From JABFRJ01 sp031374735 (GTDB taxonomy: Bacteria > Pseudomonadota > Alphaproteobacteria > Rhizobiales > Hyphomicrobiaceae), in assembly GCA_031374735.1 (NCBI GenBank), contig JANMGQ010000024.1, forward strand, positions 1 to 64,000: 64,000 nucleotides of DNA, written 5' to 3'. Below, in pieces: positions 17,539 to 26,711 of this stretch; position 1 is the stretch's first letter; the number at the start of each line of letters is the position of its first letter. Below the pieces are notes generated by a model that was not told where the DNA came from, did not search any database, and worked only from the letters and a program-made list of their open reading frames with translations. The position numbers and the translations under genes were made by a program.

Positions 17539-18720
17539 ATGACCGACAACAGCCTCCGCGCCGTTCTGACGCGCGACCGAGCCACGCTCGCCGTCGTCGC
17601 CGCGCTGTTCCTCATGGTCACCGTCAACCAACTCGGCACCGGCATCCTCTCGGCCGTCATCCCTGTTCGGCTTGCAGCCGAGGGCCACTCAGCCTCTGCG
17701 GCCGGCGCCATTTCGACCGTGTTCTCGGCGTTTTTTCTCGTCGGCTGTCTCGCCGGACCGCGTATCATCGGACATCTCGGAACATCGCGTACGCTGCTCG
17801 CTGTCGGCGCCATCAACGCGATCCTGGCGGTGCTGCATTGGGCGTTTCCCGGGCCCTTCGCATGGTCGATGCTGCGCGGCATTGCGGGGCTCAGCACGGC
17901 GACATACTTCGTGCTCGTCGAGAGTTGGGTTGCCTCCCAGACCACAGCTGAAACGCGCGGTTTGATCTTCGGCGTCTATATGGTGCTGATCCGCTTGGCC
18001 TTCGCCATCGGGCAACTCATTATCGCCTTCGTCGATCCCGCTTCGATCACGTCCTTGTTCCTCGTGGCAGCCGCCATCTACTGTGTCTCGCCGCTGTTTC
18101 GCCCGCGCACGACGGCGTCATCCCCGCCTCCGACGCGTCTTGCCCTGTCGAGTTATCTCGACCTGCCGCGCCATGCGCCGGCCGCTGCGGCTGCGGCCCT
18201 GACACACGGCCTGCTGTTTGCAACCGTGCCCGGATTGCTGCCGAAGTGGGGCGTCGATGCCGGCATCAGCGTCGGCGCCATCGCGACGACCTTGGCCGTC
18301 ATTCAGATCGGCGGCCTCATGCTGCAACTGCCGCTGTCGTTCATTTCGGACAAAATCGAGCGGCGCACCATCATGGCATTCGCCGCCATCGGGGCCGCCG
18401 CCGTCTCCGTGACGATCCTGAATTTGCCGACGGAGGCGACCGGGCTGTGGCTGTTTCTGATGTTGCTGTGGGGCGGCTTCGCCTCGTCTTTGTACTCGCT
18501 CGGGCTGGCGCATGCGTCCGATATCGCGCCACCGGAGCAACGCGTGGCGTGGATATCGAGCCAGATGTTGATCTGGGGTATCGGCGCCATGGTTGGCCCG
18601 ATGATCGCCGCGACATGCATGGATCTGTTCGGAACCCGCGTGCTGTGGACCTACGGGCTCGTCGTCAGCCTCGGGATGGGACTGTTTTTCCTCTGGCGCA
18701 AGATCGTCCGGCCGCGGTGA
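17539..18720 (+). CDS. MFS transporter
   Basis: A 393-residue major facilitator with about twelve hydrophobic segments, from LAVVAALFLMVTVNQLGTGI to the final GLVVSLGMGLFFLW. The loop between helices 2 and 3 reads GPRIIGHLGTSRT, a relaxed form of the family signature. It resembles the YcaD/UMF group of small MFS carriers. The substrate is unknown. It starts 72 bases after the hydrolase on the same strand. Confidence 0.85.
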   Translation: MTDNSLRAVLTRDRATLAVVAALFLMVTVNQLGTGILSAVIPVRLAAEGHSASAAGAISTVFSAFFLVGCLAGPRIIGHLGTSRTLLAVGAINAILAVLHWAFPGPFAWSMLRGIAGLSTATYFVLVESWVASQTTAETRGLIFGVYMVLIRLAFAIGQLIIAFVDPASITSLFLVAAAIYCVSPLFRPRTTASSPPPTRLALSSYLDLPRHAPAAAAAALTHGLLFATVPGLLPKWGVDAGISVGAIATTLAVIQIGGLMLQLPLSFISDKIERRTIMAFAAIGAAAVSVTILNLPTEATGLWLFLMLLWGGFASSLYSLGLAHASDIAPPEQRVAWISSQMLIWGIGAMVGPMIAATCMDLFGTRVLWTYGLVVSLGMGLFFLWRKIVRPR

Positions 18721-18726
18721 TCGGGA

Positions 18727-19230
18727 TCACCCGTCCACGGCCTTCAGAATTGCCGGCACCAGCAACCCGGCGAGCACGCGGCCAATCTGCTTTTCGCGCT
18801 CGCTATACATGCCCTCCTCGCCACAGAAGTTGAGCGTGCCAAGACGGCGGCCGGCATGGCGCACGGGCACGTTCATGATTGCCGTAATGCCAAGCGAAAA
18901 GATCAGCTCATGATCGAAGAACATGCGCTTCACGTCTGCGCGATTGGCCGCCAGCGCGACGTCACCGCGCTCCAGTATGGCGTGGTTCTCGGTCAGCTTT
19001 TCGAGCGGCTTGGTGCCGCCGATGGGATAAGATTTCTCATCGCTCGACGACAAGCGAGACACGACAGCGTCGGCCTCGACGTACTTCAGGATCGTCAGCA
19101 ATCGCCAGCCGCACGTTTCCTTGGCAAGCCGCTCGACGGCTTTGTAGGTCTCGCGTTCTGGCTTCTCGGCTTGCAGCGCCATGACGGCGCGGACATCGTC
19201 CAAGGTGAGATCGCGTTTGGTCATGGTCAT
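18727..19230 (-). CDS. GAF-domain protein
   Basis: A 167-residue protein in which most of the length is one GAF domain: YKAVERLAKETCGWRLLTILKY at the start, then a long central part and ITAIMNVPVRHAGRRLGTLNFCG, the typical last strands. GAF domains bind small ligands or sense redox state. No output domain is attached. It lies 18 bases after the livM stop in the minus direction... that is, downstream of livM, and may share its transcript. Confidence 0.8.
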   Translation of the reverse strand: MTMTKRDLTLDDVRAVMALQAEKPERETYKAVERLAKETCGWRLLTILKYVEADAVVSRLSSSDEKSYPIGGTKPLEKLTENHAILERGDVALAANRADVKRMFFDHELIFSLGITAIMNVPVRHAGRRLGTLNFCGEEGMYSEREKQIGRVLAGLLVPAILKAVDG

Positions 19231-19248
19231 CTCCGGATCGTGACGGGT

Positions 19249-20172
19249 TCAAGCTCGAGCGGGCTGGGCTGCGGGCAGCGGTGGCTGCGAAATCGCCTCC
19301 GGCACCAGGCCTTTCGTATAAAAGCGCAGGATCAAAAGCAGCGCGCCCGCAATCAGGATCTCGCGCAGGGCTGCTCCCTGGACCGGCGTGATGAACGGCA
19401 GCAGTGGCGTGATAAAGCGCGTTGCCTCCAGAAAGAACACGACCATCACTGCGCCGAGCACCGCACCCCGGTTGTTGCCGAGCCCTCCCGACAGCAGCGA
19501 GAGCTTAACGTAGAGCGTCAGCAGCGGCGCGAACAAATCCGGTGCGATGTAGCTGGAGTAATGGCCATACAACGCGCCGGCGAGACCCAGCGCAGCCGTG
19601 CCGAAGGCGAAGGCCTTGACCTTGAACAGCAGCACGTTCTTGCCGGCCACCTGCACGATCTGCTCATCATCGCGGATGCCGCGCAAGACACGCCCGAACG
19701 GGGCTTGCGCCAACCGTTCGCACAGAAAGAACAGCACCACGGTGATGGCAACGACAATGCCAAGGAACAGGATGTTAAAGCCATGCGGCCCGAGCTCCTG
19801 CCGCAGCGGTCCGGGAATGCCTGAGAGGCCATCGGTTCCGTTGGCGAGCCAGATCTCGTTCGACATGACGATGCGCATCGTCTCGGCAAAGCCGAGTGTG
19901 ACAATGGCGAGATAGTCGCCGCGCAGGTTGACCGTGATCAGCGCGACCAACACGCCGACCAGCGACGCCATCGCGGTACCCGCCATCACCCCGAGCCAAA
20001 TGGGCCAACCGAGCTTCAGCGTCAGCAGCGCCGACGTGTAGGCGCCGACCGCGAAGAAGCCGACGAGGCCGAGGTTGACCATACCGGCCATGCCCCAGAT
20101 GACGTTCATGCCAAGCGCCAGGATCGCGTAGATCCCCGCGGTGACGGCCATCGCGATGATGTAGTGTTCCAT
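19249..20172 (-). CDS. livM: Branched-chain amino acid ABC transporter permease LivM
   Basis: A 307-residue permease of the HAAT family. About eight membrane segments are visible, with the diagnostic GMAGMVNLGLVGFFAVGAYTSALL stretch and the conserved cytoplasmic loop FGRVLRGIRDDEQIVQVAGKNV. It works with LivH to import leucine, isoleucine, valine or related compounds. It lies downstream of livH but is separated by 357 bases holding a dispersed repeat. The ATPases (LivF, LivG) and the binding protein (LivK) are not in the window. Confidence 0.9.
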   Translation of the reverse strand: MEHYIIAMAVTAGIYAILALGMNVIWGMAGMVNLGLVGFFAVGAYTSALLTLKLGWPIWLGVMAGTAMASLVGVLVALITVNLRGDYLAIVTLGFAETMRIVMSNEIWLANGTDGLSGIPGPLRQELGPHGFNILFLGIVVAITVVLFFLCERLAQAPFGRVLRGIRDDEQIVQVAGKNVLLFKVKAFAFGTAALGLAGALYGHYSSYIAPDLFAPLLTLYVKLSLLSGGLGNNRGAVLGAVMVVFFLEATRFITPLLPFITPVQGAALREILIAGALLLILRFYTKGLVPEAISQPPLPAAQPARA

Positions 20173-20249
20173 GTGTTATGTCGCCCTCGCTGTAGCAACA
20201 CTCCCATCTGACAACTGACGATGCGTGCGGCCGCGGCGCGCTCTACCGC

Positions 20250-20374
20250 GGGTGAGTTACCATGTGCGGCGCACACCTTGATCTATGAAACAAGCTGCCG
20301 CGCAGCGGCGATTTTTGCGATGCAGCATTCGTGCTGCGCTGCAGCTAGTTACAGGAGAGGGGCGGCCACTTGCT
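20250..20374. repeat. 125-bp dispersed element, copy B (inside the liv operon)
   Basis: Near-identical to 2856-2980 by eye, with one mismatch. It sits between livH and livM and carries the same two hairpins (GCCGC-GCA-GCGGC and GCAGCA-TTCG-TGCTGC). The similarity weakens beyond the right end, where 'gaccgaaccgctggcac' still echoes 'gatcgaaccgttggcac' of copy A. Confidence 0.75.
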
Positions 20375-20431
20375 CGGTCGAGACCGAACCGCTGGCACTG
20401 CGCGAGCTGCTGGCACTGTCGCGCAAGCGGC

Positions 20432-20512
20432 TGCCCCTCACCCACCATTCCAACATCGCTCCGACGTTGGAATGGTCTCCCTCTCCCCCTGAAAAAGGGG
20501 AGAGGGACGTGG
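20432..20512. repeat. Palindromic intergenic repeat with nested hairpin
   Basis: A member of the CCCCTCACCC/GGGGAGAGGG family. It includes an inner perfect hairpin, ACCATTCCAAC facing GTTGGAATGGT (20443-20453 and 20465-20475), and an outer CCCTCTCCCC-CTGAAAAA-GGGGAGAGGG. It lies just after the livH stop on the minus strand, so it could attenuate or process the livH-livM message. Confidence 0.75.
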
Positions 20513-20529
20513 AGTGCTTTGTTTCCCCA

Positions 20530-21390
20530 TCAATACTGCCTCGCCCCCAGAATCCCGCGCGGCCTGACCGTCAGCACCAGCAGGATGGCAAAGAATCCGA
20601 TCGCGCTGCGATAGGCTGGCGACAGAACCAGCAGCGACAACTCCTCGCCGACCCCGATGACCAGCGCGCCGATCACCGCGCCCGGAATACTGCCCAAGCC
20701 GCCAACAACGGCGGCGGCGAACACGGACAAGATCGTCTTGAAACCGACCAGCGGGTCGATGGTTGTATCCAATCCGATCAACATGCCACCGATCCCCGCG
20801 AGCCCCATAGCGACGAACGAGACCGTGCGCGCCACCATGTTCGTATCGATCCCCTTGATCGACGCCAGCATCGGGTTGTCGGCAACAGCCCGCATGGCTT
20901 TGCCGGAACGTGTCAACGCGAGGAATGCAAACAGCAAACCCATGACGATCAGCGCGATGACGAGGTTTTCGACCTGCTGCGGGCCGATGCGCAGGCCGCC
21001 GATCACCCAATCGCGCTGCAGCGGCAGCTTGTAGCCGCGCATGGCGTTGCCGAAGATGAATCGGACGACGTTTTCGAGAGCGATTGTGAGCGCGATGGAG
21101 CCGATCGCCGTCGTGATGAAACCCGCCGCGCGGAACGGCTTCAGCACGAATTCATCGCTCAGCCAGCCGACCAAACCCGCGATCACGAACGCCGCCAAAA
21201 GCGACACATATACCGGCATGCCGAACGACACATTGGCGACGAAGCCAGCATAGGCGCCGATGGTCATGTGCGAGGCCAGCGCGAAGTTCGTGAACCGCAG
21301 CACAGCGAAGATGGCGGTCAAGCCAATGGCTGGCACGGCCAGAATCGTGCCGGCCATTACGCCGTTGAGGATGAGCTGTAGCGTTTGCAT
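20530..21390 (-). CDS. livH: Branched-chain amino acid ABC transporter permease LivH
   Basis: A 286-residue HAAT permease from the ATG at 21388-21390. The opening MQTLQLILNGVMAGTILAVPAIGLT and the loop SGKAMRAVADNPMLASIKGIDTN are typical of LivH. It ends with RSAIGFFAILLVLTVRPRGILG. It pairs with LivM downstream. The longer frame back to 21477 has no membrane or family similarity and was not used. Confidence 0.9.
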   Translation of the reverse strand: MQTLQLILNGVMAGTILAVPAIGLTAIFAVLRFTNFALASHMTIGAYAGFVANVSFGMPVYVSLLAAFVIAGLVGWLSDEFVLKPFRAAGFITTAIGSIALTIALENVVRFIFGNAMRGYKLPLQRDWVIGGLRIGPQQVENLVIALIVMGLLFAFLALTRSGKAMRAVADNPMLASIKGIDTNMVARTVSFVAMGLAGIGGMLIGLDTTIDPLVGFKTILSVFAAAVVGGLGSIPGAVIGALVIGVGEELSLLVLSPAYRSAIGFFAILLVLTVRPRGILGARQY

Positions 21391-21489
21391 TCCCGTTTTG
21401 CCGCCCCGCATGCCCGACATGGGGCATACCCTATGCGGTCCTGGGCGAAACGCATAGGTGCTGCAAGTCCCAGGCATGCCACCTCGTCG

Positions 21490-24400
21490 TCATAGAGACG
21501 GCAGCTCCCACAACCGCTGCTCGGCCCCATCGAGACGGGCTTTGTCGATCTCCATCAGGCGCGCGCCATCGGTCCACAGGATGGCGCAGCCGACACTGTG
21601 GCCGGGGAAGATCTTCGCTATTGCGATGCGATAGGCGGCGAGTTGCAGGAGATACGCTTCGGCAACGCCGTTGGCGTGCAGCGGCGGCGGGCGATTGGTC
21701 TTGTAGTCGATAATCAGAACTTCGCCGTTTACGATGGCGAGGCGGTCGATCTGGCCCATCAAGCGGATCGGCTGACCCTTGCCGGAGGGGCGCTGTAACT
21801 CGGCGACGACGGGCACCTCGGCCTGACTTTCGGGGCCGAACAGGGCACCAAAGCGAGGGTGGTTGAGGATGGCGAGCACCTCGCTCGCAATGCTTGCCCG
21901 CATCCGTTCAGGCAACTCGGCACCGCGCGTGTCGAGGAAGCTCTCGGCGCCCACAGCCCAACCCGTTTTGGGCACACCCGGCAGATGCTCCAGCAGTGCG
22001 TGTGTGAGGGTTCCCCGCAGGAAGCGGCGCGTGTCGGAGGCAACACCCGGCGGCAACAGCGGCGGTTCGCTGCGCTCGCGCTTCGCGGGCTCGACGGCTT
22101 CGCCTGCCTCGTCGGTCTCGAGTGGCGCAAGACGTGATGGCGCGAGCGGTACGATGGTGCGCCCCTCGCGTGGCGCTAATGTCGTCGCCCAGGCGGGCAG
22201 CGGCACCTTGTCGAGCGCACCCGCGCCATGTTGCCGCGATGTCTCGTGAGGTGCGCGCTGCACGCCGGTCTGCACGCGGATCTTGCGGCCATCGCTTAGC
22301 TCGACCTCGTCGAGAGTTGGCGTCAGCGCGCGCTCGATCAAGCGATACCAGCAACCGTCCGGGGGCGCCTGCTTACCCGCAAAGCCCGCGATGTAAAGGC
22401 GGTCGCGCGGTCGCGTCAGGGCGACGTAGAGTAGGCGGTTGCGCTCCCTCAGGTCGCGCTGCTTGGCGGCGGCCTTGGCGGCCTCCACCACGGGCAAGTC
22501 ACTCGTGCCTTTAACGGGCCAGAGCTGGATGTCGCGGATGAGCTCGCCGGGACGGTCGATATCAAGCAAAGCGCCTTGCGCGCGCCCGTTGGTGCAGGTG
22601 TCAGGCAGAAACACGATCGGCGCTTCGAGGCCCTTCGCCCCGTGGACGGTCATGATGCGCACCTCGTCGCGTCCCTGGTCCATGTCGCGCTTGATCTCAT
22701 GGTCGGCTGCACTCACCCAGGTGAGAAACCCCTGTAGAGACGGTGGTTCCTGCGCGTCATAATCGAGCGCAAGACTGAGCAATTCGTCGATCGGATCTGC
22801 CGCTTCGGCACCCAGTCGCGTCAGCAGACGGTGATGCATCTCGCCATTGTCGCGTGCCAGCAGAGAGGCAAAGAATTCATAAGGCGGCAGGAAGTCCGCT
22901 TCCGAGCGCCACTGCTTCAGCCTGTCGGCCGCTTCTTTGAAGAACATATCGGTCTTGGCGCGTTCAAGCAGCGCGTTCCAGAGCGTGCCTTTGCGCTTTG
23001 GCGCGATCTCGATCAGGCGGTCATCGTTGAGACCGAACAGCGGAGATTTCAATATAGTCGCAAGCGCGAGATCATCTTCGGGCAAGGTCAAAAATTGTGC
23101 CAAGACGAGCAGATCTTTCACCGCGATCTGGTCGGCGAGCTTCAGCCGATCGGAGCCAGCGACCGGCACCTTGCGGGCCTTCAGCGCCGAGACCATGACG
23201 TCTGTAAAGGGCCGCCGCTTCGAGACGAGCACAAGAATATCACCTGCGCGGAGTGGCCGGTTTTCCGATACCAACTTCTCGCCGCGATCAAGCCAGCCCG
23301 CGATCGTGTCGGCAATGCGCCCGGCCAGACGCGCGACCGGCGATACGATCGGCTTTTCATCGAGCGGCGCCCAGGCATTGGCCGGTGGCTCCTCTTCCGG
23401 TCGTTCGATCGGCCATAATTCGACGTGCCCGGATTGTCCGGCGCGGTGCGCGATGTGGCGCACGATGGCGTCGTCGGCCGTGAGGCCTGGCGTCTTGTTG
23501 GGATCGGCGAACACCTGGTCGACGGCCGCCAGGATAGGCTCGGTGGTGCGAAACGAGACATTCAGCGGCACACGCCGCCAGCCGCGACCCGCCGACTTGG
23601 CCCGCTCCGCAAAGATGTGCCCCATTTTCTGGAACATCTCGGGGGCTGCGCCCTGGAAGCCATAGATCGACTGCTTCTCATCGCCAACAGCGAACAGCGT
23701 GCGCAACACGTCATCGCGCGAGCCGCCGGAGAAGAACTCCTGCGCCAGCGCATCGATCAGCGACCATTGCTGGGGCGAGGTGTCCTGCGCTTCGTCGACG
23801 AGGATGTGGTCGATGCCGCCGTCGAGTTTGAACAGCACCCAATCGGCGCCGCCGATCTCGCTGCCGCCGGGCTGTACGAGGCTGACGGCCTTGCGAATGA
23901 GATCGTCGAAATCGAGCGCGGCGCGTTGCGCCTTGGCATGGTCATATCGCTGGCGGACGGCGTCGGCGATAGTGATGAGGGCGCGCGTGGCGCCAATCAG
24001 ATCAAGACCGCGTTGGCGTTGGCGCAGATCGATGAAGCGGCCTTTGGCCTTCTCGAAGAGATCCTCGACCTGCGGATGCGCCTCGCGGATGGCCATGGTC
24101 ACGGGACTTTTTGAGGCGCTACCGTCTTTGTTGAGAAACATGTCCGCGAACAGCGCTACGCGCTCGACCGCGGACTTAGCGCGCAAGGCCGCCTGCAGCG
24201 CTTCTGCGATCTTGGTTTCCTTCGCGCCACCGTTGCGGAAAACGTCGCGGATCGCGGCCATGTCCACATCTGACAGCACGCCCGCGAGCGCTGCGTCGAG
24301 AGACGCAGCATCGTCGTCCTGATCCAGCCCAACGACGCGCCGGTGGGTCGCCTCGACCTGGTCGGCATCGAGGCGCGCCATGGCAATGAGCCACGCGCGG

Positions 24401-25032
24401 TTTGACAGCGCTTCGCGCAGCACACTGTCGAACTGATCATCGATGGCGTAGGCGATCATGATCGCAAGCGCGCGTCCGAGCGGCGTATCGGGTCGCGTCG
24501 CCGCAAGTCCAAGCGTCTCGTCTGTCGCTGCCCGGCGCAACTCCGCACCCGTGCGGTCATCGAGAATCGAGAAGCCCGGCGGCACACCGGCTTCAAGTGG
24601 AAAGCGCTGCAGCAGGCGCTCGGAAAAGGCGTGGATGGTCTGTACGCGCAAGCCGCCGGGCGTCTCGATGGCCTCCGCAAACAGCTGGCGCGCGCGCTTC
24701 ACCTGCTCAGGCGCGGGCGCGCTCCCACACAGGTCAGCAAGCACGCGGGTCAGCTCAAGCGCGTCCATGGTCACCCAACGCGCGAGGCGATCGAACACGC
24801 GCTTCGACATCTCTGCCGCCGCAGCCTTGGTGTAGGTGAGAGCGATGATTTTTTCGGGCTTCGTACCAGCCAGCAGCAGACGCAGAACGCGATCTGTCAG
24901 CACCTGGGTCTTGCCGGTGCCGGCATTCGCCGCCACCCAGGCAGACACGGTCGGATCAGCCGCCGCACGCTGGTCCTCGCGCGCGCGCGCGCTTAGATGC
25001 TGGGGCGACGCGTCTTGTAAAAAATCGGCCAT
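21490..25032 (-). CDS. addA: Double-strand break repair helicase-nuclease AddA (alphaproteobacterial type)
   Basis: A 1180-residue UvrD-like helicase fused to a C-terminal RecB-type nuclease. Motif I is ANAGTGKTQ near residues 35-43. Motif Ia/II regions include IALTYTKAAAAEMS and HILVDEAQDTSPQQW, motif III GDEKQSIYGFQGA, motif V TVHGAKGLEAP and motif VI YVALTRPRDRLY. The nuclease motif is VLIIDYKTNRPPP near residue 1115. With AddB it resects broken ends and loads RecA. In most relatives addB lies directly upstream and trxA downstream. Neither is present here, so addB must be elsewhere. Confidence 0.95.
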   Translation of the reverse strand: MADFLQDASPQHLSARAREDQRAAADPTVSAWVAANAGTGKTQVLTDRVLRLLLAGTKPEKIIALTYTKAAAAEMSKRVFDRLARWVTMDALELTRVLADLCGSAPAPEQVKRARQLFAEAIETPGGLRVQTIHAFSERLLQRFPLEAGVPPGFSILDDRTGAELRRAATDETLGLAATRPDTPLGRALAIMIAYAIDDQFDSVLREALSNRAWLIAMARLDADQVEATHRRVVGLDQDDDAASLDAALAGVLSDVDMAAIRDVFRNGGAKETKIAEALQAALRAKSAVERVALFADMFLNKDGSASKSPVTMAIREAHPQVEDLFEKAKGRFIDLRQRQRGLDLIGATRALITIADAVRQRYDHAKAQRAALDFDDLIRKAVSLVQPGGSEIGGADWVLFKLDGGIDHILVDEAQDTSPQQWSLIDALAQEFFSGGSRDDVLRTLFAVGDEKQSIYGFQGAAPEMFQKMGHIFAERAKSAGRGWRRVPLNVSFRTTEPILAAVDQVFADPNKTPGLTADDAIVRHIAHRAGQSGHVELWPIERPEEEPPANAWAPLDEKPIVSPVARLAGRIADTIAGWLDRGEKLVSENRPLRAGDILVLVSKRRPFTDVMVSALKARKVPVAGSDRLKLADQIAVKDLLVLAQFLTLPEDDLALATILKSPLFGLNDDRLIEIAPKRKGTLWNALLERAKTDMFFKEAADRLKQWRSEADFLPPYEFFASLLARDNGEMHHRLLTRLGAEAADPIDELLSLALDYDAQEPPSLQGFLTWVSAADHEIKRDMDQGRDEVRIMTVHGAKGLEAPIVFLPDTCTNGRAQGALLDIDRPGELIRDIQLWPVKGTSDLPVVEAAKAAAKQRDLRERNRLLYVALTRPRDRLYIAGFAGKQAPPDGCWYRLIERALTPTLDEVELSDGRKIRVQTGVQRAPHETSRQHGAGALDKVPLPAWATTLAPREGRTIVPLAPSRLAPLETDEAGEAVEPAKRERSEPPLLPPGVASDTRRFLRGTLTHALLEHLPGVPKTGWAVGAESFLDTRGAELPERMRASIASEVLAILNHPRFGALFGPESQAEVPVVAELQRPSGKGQPIRLMGQIDRLAIVNGEVLIIDYKTNRPPPLHANGVAEAYLLQLAAYRIAIAKIFPGHSVGCAILWTDGARLMEIDKARLDGAEQRLWELPSL

Positions 25033-25116
25033 ACCGGCTGTTTACCGCCTTGCGATGGCGGCGTCGAAGCGACTGGCGCGGGACACGAACAAGCTGTGCA
25101 AAACATCCACCCGTCG

Positions 25117-25458
25117 TCAGGGCGTCCGGTCGCCCGGCTTGAGCATTTCGCTGCCCGGCGGCGGCGGTGTCTGGGAGATGCGGCAGGGCCGGCCGCGCGC
25201 GACACAGCGCACGGTTCCATCGCCCGCCGGCTCGCACGTCAATTGACGGTTCCAGGCCAGCTGCCAGCGGGCAAACGCGACGCCCAGTGCGCCGGCCTTT
25301 TCGACCCAATCGGCAAGCGCCTTCTGCTTTGCTTCGAGTTCGGTCTTGGCTGTGATGGCCGCGCCGGTCAGTGGATCGGCGCAAATAGCCCAAGATGCCT
25401 CCGCCTGCGGCGAGGCGTAGAGACACAGGGCCAGCATCGCGATCGATAGGCGTTTCAC
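25117..25458 (-). CDS. Small secreted protein overlapping aroB
   Basis: A 113-residue protein starting at a GTG (25456-25458) that overlaps the aroB stop by GTGA, implying translational coupling. It has a likely signal peptide, MKRLSIAMLALCLYASPQAEA. The mature part has four cysteines (AICADP, LTCEPAG, VRCVARG, RPCRISQ) and a Pro-rich C-terminus. The lysine/alanine helix TELEAKQKALADWVEKAGALG precedes a Trp-rich strand. No family is recognised. Confidence 0.65.
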   Translation of the reverse strand: MKRLSIAMLALCLYASPQAEASWAICADPLTGAAITAKTELEAKQKALADWVEKAGALGVAFARWQLAWNRQLTCEPAGDGTVRCVARGRPCRISQTPPPPGSEMLKPGDRTP

Positions 25459-26588
25459 AGGGCAATCTCTTTGGCCATGAACGCTGCGACAGCGTCGTGC
25501 GGCACGTCGCGAGCCACGAAGGCTTCACCAATGTCGCGCACGAGGATGAACGTCAGTTTGCCGCGCTGCACTTTCTTGTCCTGCGCCATCAGCGCCATCA
25601 GTGCGTCGACGGTCGGCGGGCCCGAACCAGTACTATCCGTACCCGGAATGTCAGCAATACGCGTGGGCAGACCAACGGCGCGCAAATGTGCCTCCACGCG
25701 TGCCGACGAACCGATGGGCGTCAAGTCCTGCGCTTCGGAGTAACGGAAAGCCTGCGCCATACCGATGGCGACGGCTTCGCCGTGCAGCAATCGATCTGAG
25801 TACCCAGCCCAGGCTTCAAGCGCATGGCCGAACGTGTGCCCAAGATTGAGCAACATGCGCTCACCCGTCTCCGTCTCGTCACGTGCGACAATGCCGGCCT
25901 TCATGCGCACGCTCGTTTCGATGGCATGCACAAGTTCAGCGAGATCATTGCCAAACAGCCGCTCCGCGCGCGCTTCCAGCCGTTCGTAGAACGCGCGATC
26001 GCCGAGCAGTCCGTACTTCACCACCTCGGCATACCCCGCGCGCATCTGGCGGGGCGGCAACGTTGACAGCGCATCGGTGTCGGCGAGCACAAGCACCGGC
26101 TGATGGAATGCGCCCGCAAGGTTTTTGCCCTGCGCCGTGTTGATGCCGGTCTTGCCGCCGACGGAGCTGTCAACTTGGGCAAGCAAAGTGGTCGGCACCT
26201 GCACGAACCGCACACCGCGCCGCACGATTGCGGCCGCAAAGCCCGCGAGATCCCCGATCACGCCACCGCCCAGCGCGAGCACGAGATCGCCACGTTCAAG
26301 GCCCGTTTCGAGCAAGCGCTCGGCCACATGCGCGAGCGTCGAAAAATTCTTGGTCTGCTCCCCAGCCGGCACCGTGATAACGCCAAGGCAGCGCACGCCG
26401 AGGCTCGCCTGCAAGGCTGCCAGATGATGCCGTGCCACCGTCTCGTCGGTGACGATGGCGACGCGCGCCGTTGGCCAGTGTGCTTCGATCAGCGTTGCGG
26501 TGCGTGCAAGCAGACCCGGCCCGATCAGCACCTCGTACGACCGCGTACCGAGGACAACGGGTACTATGATTGGGGCAGCAGTCGACAC
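25455..26588 (-). CDS. aroB: 3-dehydroquinate synthase
   Basis: A 377-residue enzyme of the shikimate pathway, converting DAHP to 3-dehydroquinate with NAD+ and a divalent metal. Signatures are the NAD-binding GGGVIGDLAGFAAA, the substrate-binding VGGKTGINTAQGKNLAGAFHQP and the metal ligand segment GHTFGHALEAW. Length is normal. The usual upstream partner aroK is missing. Instead a histidine kinase gene ends 123 bases upstream. Confidence 0.95.
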   Translation of the reverse strand: MSTAAPIIVPVVLGTRSYEVLIGPGLLARTATLIEAHWPTARVAIVTDETVARHHLAALQASLGVRCLGVITVPAGEQTKNFSTLAHVAERLLETGLERGDLVLALGGGVIGDLAGFAAAIVRRGVRFVQVPTTLLAQVDSSVGGKTGINTAQGKNLAGAFHQPVLVLADTDALSTLPPRQMRAGYAEVVKYGLLGDRAFYERLEARAERLFGNDLAELVHAIETSVRMKAGIVARDETETGERMLLNLGHTFGHALEAWAGYSDRLLHGEAVAIGMAQAFRYSEAQDLTPIGSSARVEAHLRAVGLPTRIADIPGTDSTGSGPPTVDALMALMAQDKKVQRGKLTFILVRDIGEAFVARDVPHDAVAAFMAKEIAL

Positions 26589-26711
26589 GGGTCACTCCAC
26601 AGCAAGGTCGCAACGCCACAGGCATTGCGTGCATTGGCGTTCACGCCCCGCATATCAGATCTGCTGCCGCCGACCCAGCAGCGTTTCGGCAGATGGATCA
26701 AGCCGTGGAAA

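Noticed and set aside
22831..24322. Several long plus-strand frames opposite addA
   Set aside because: They are antisense shadows in high-G+C sequence. AddA motifs on the minus strand are continuous and diagnostic.
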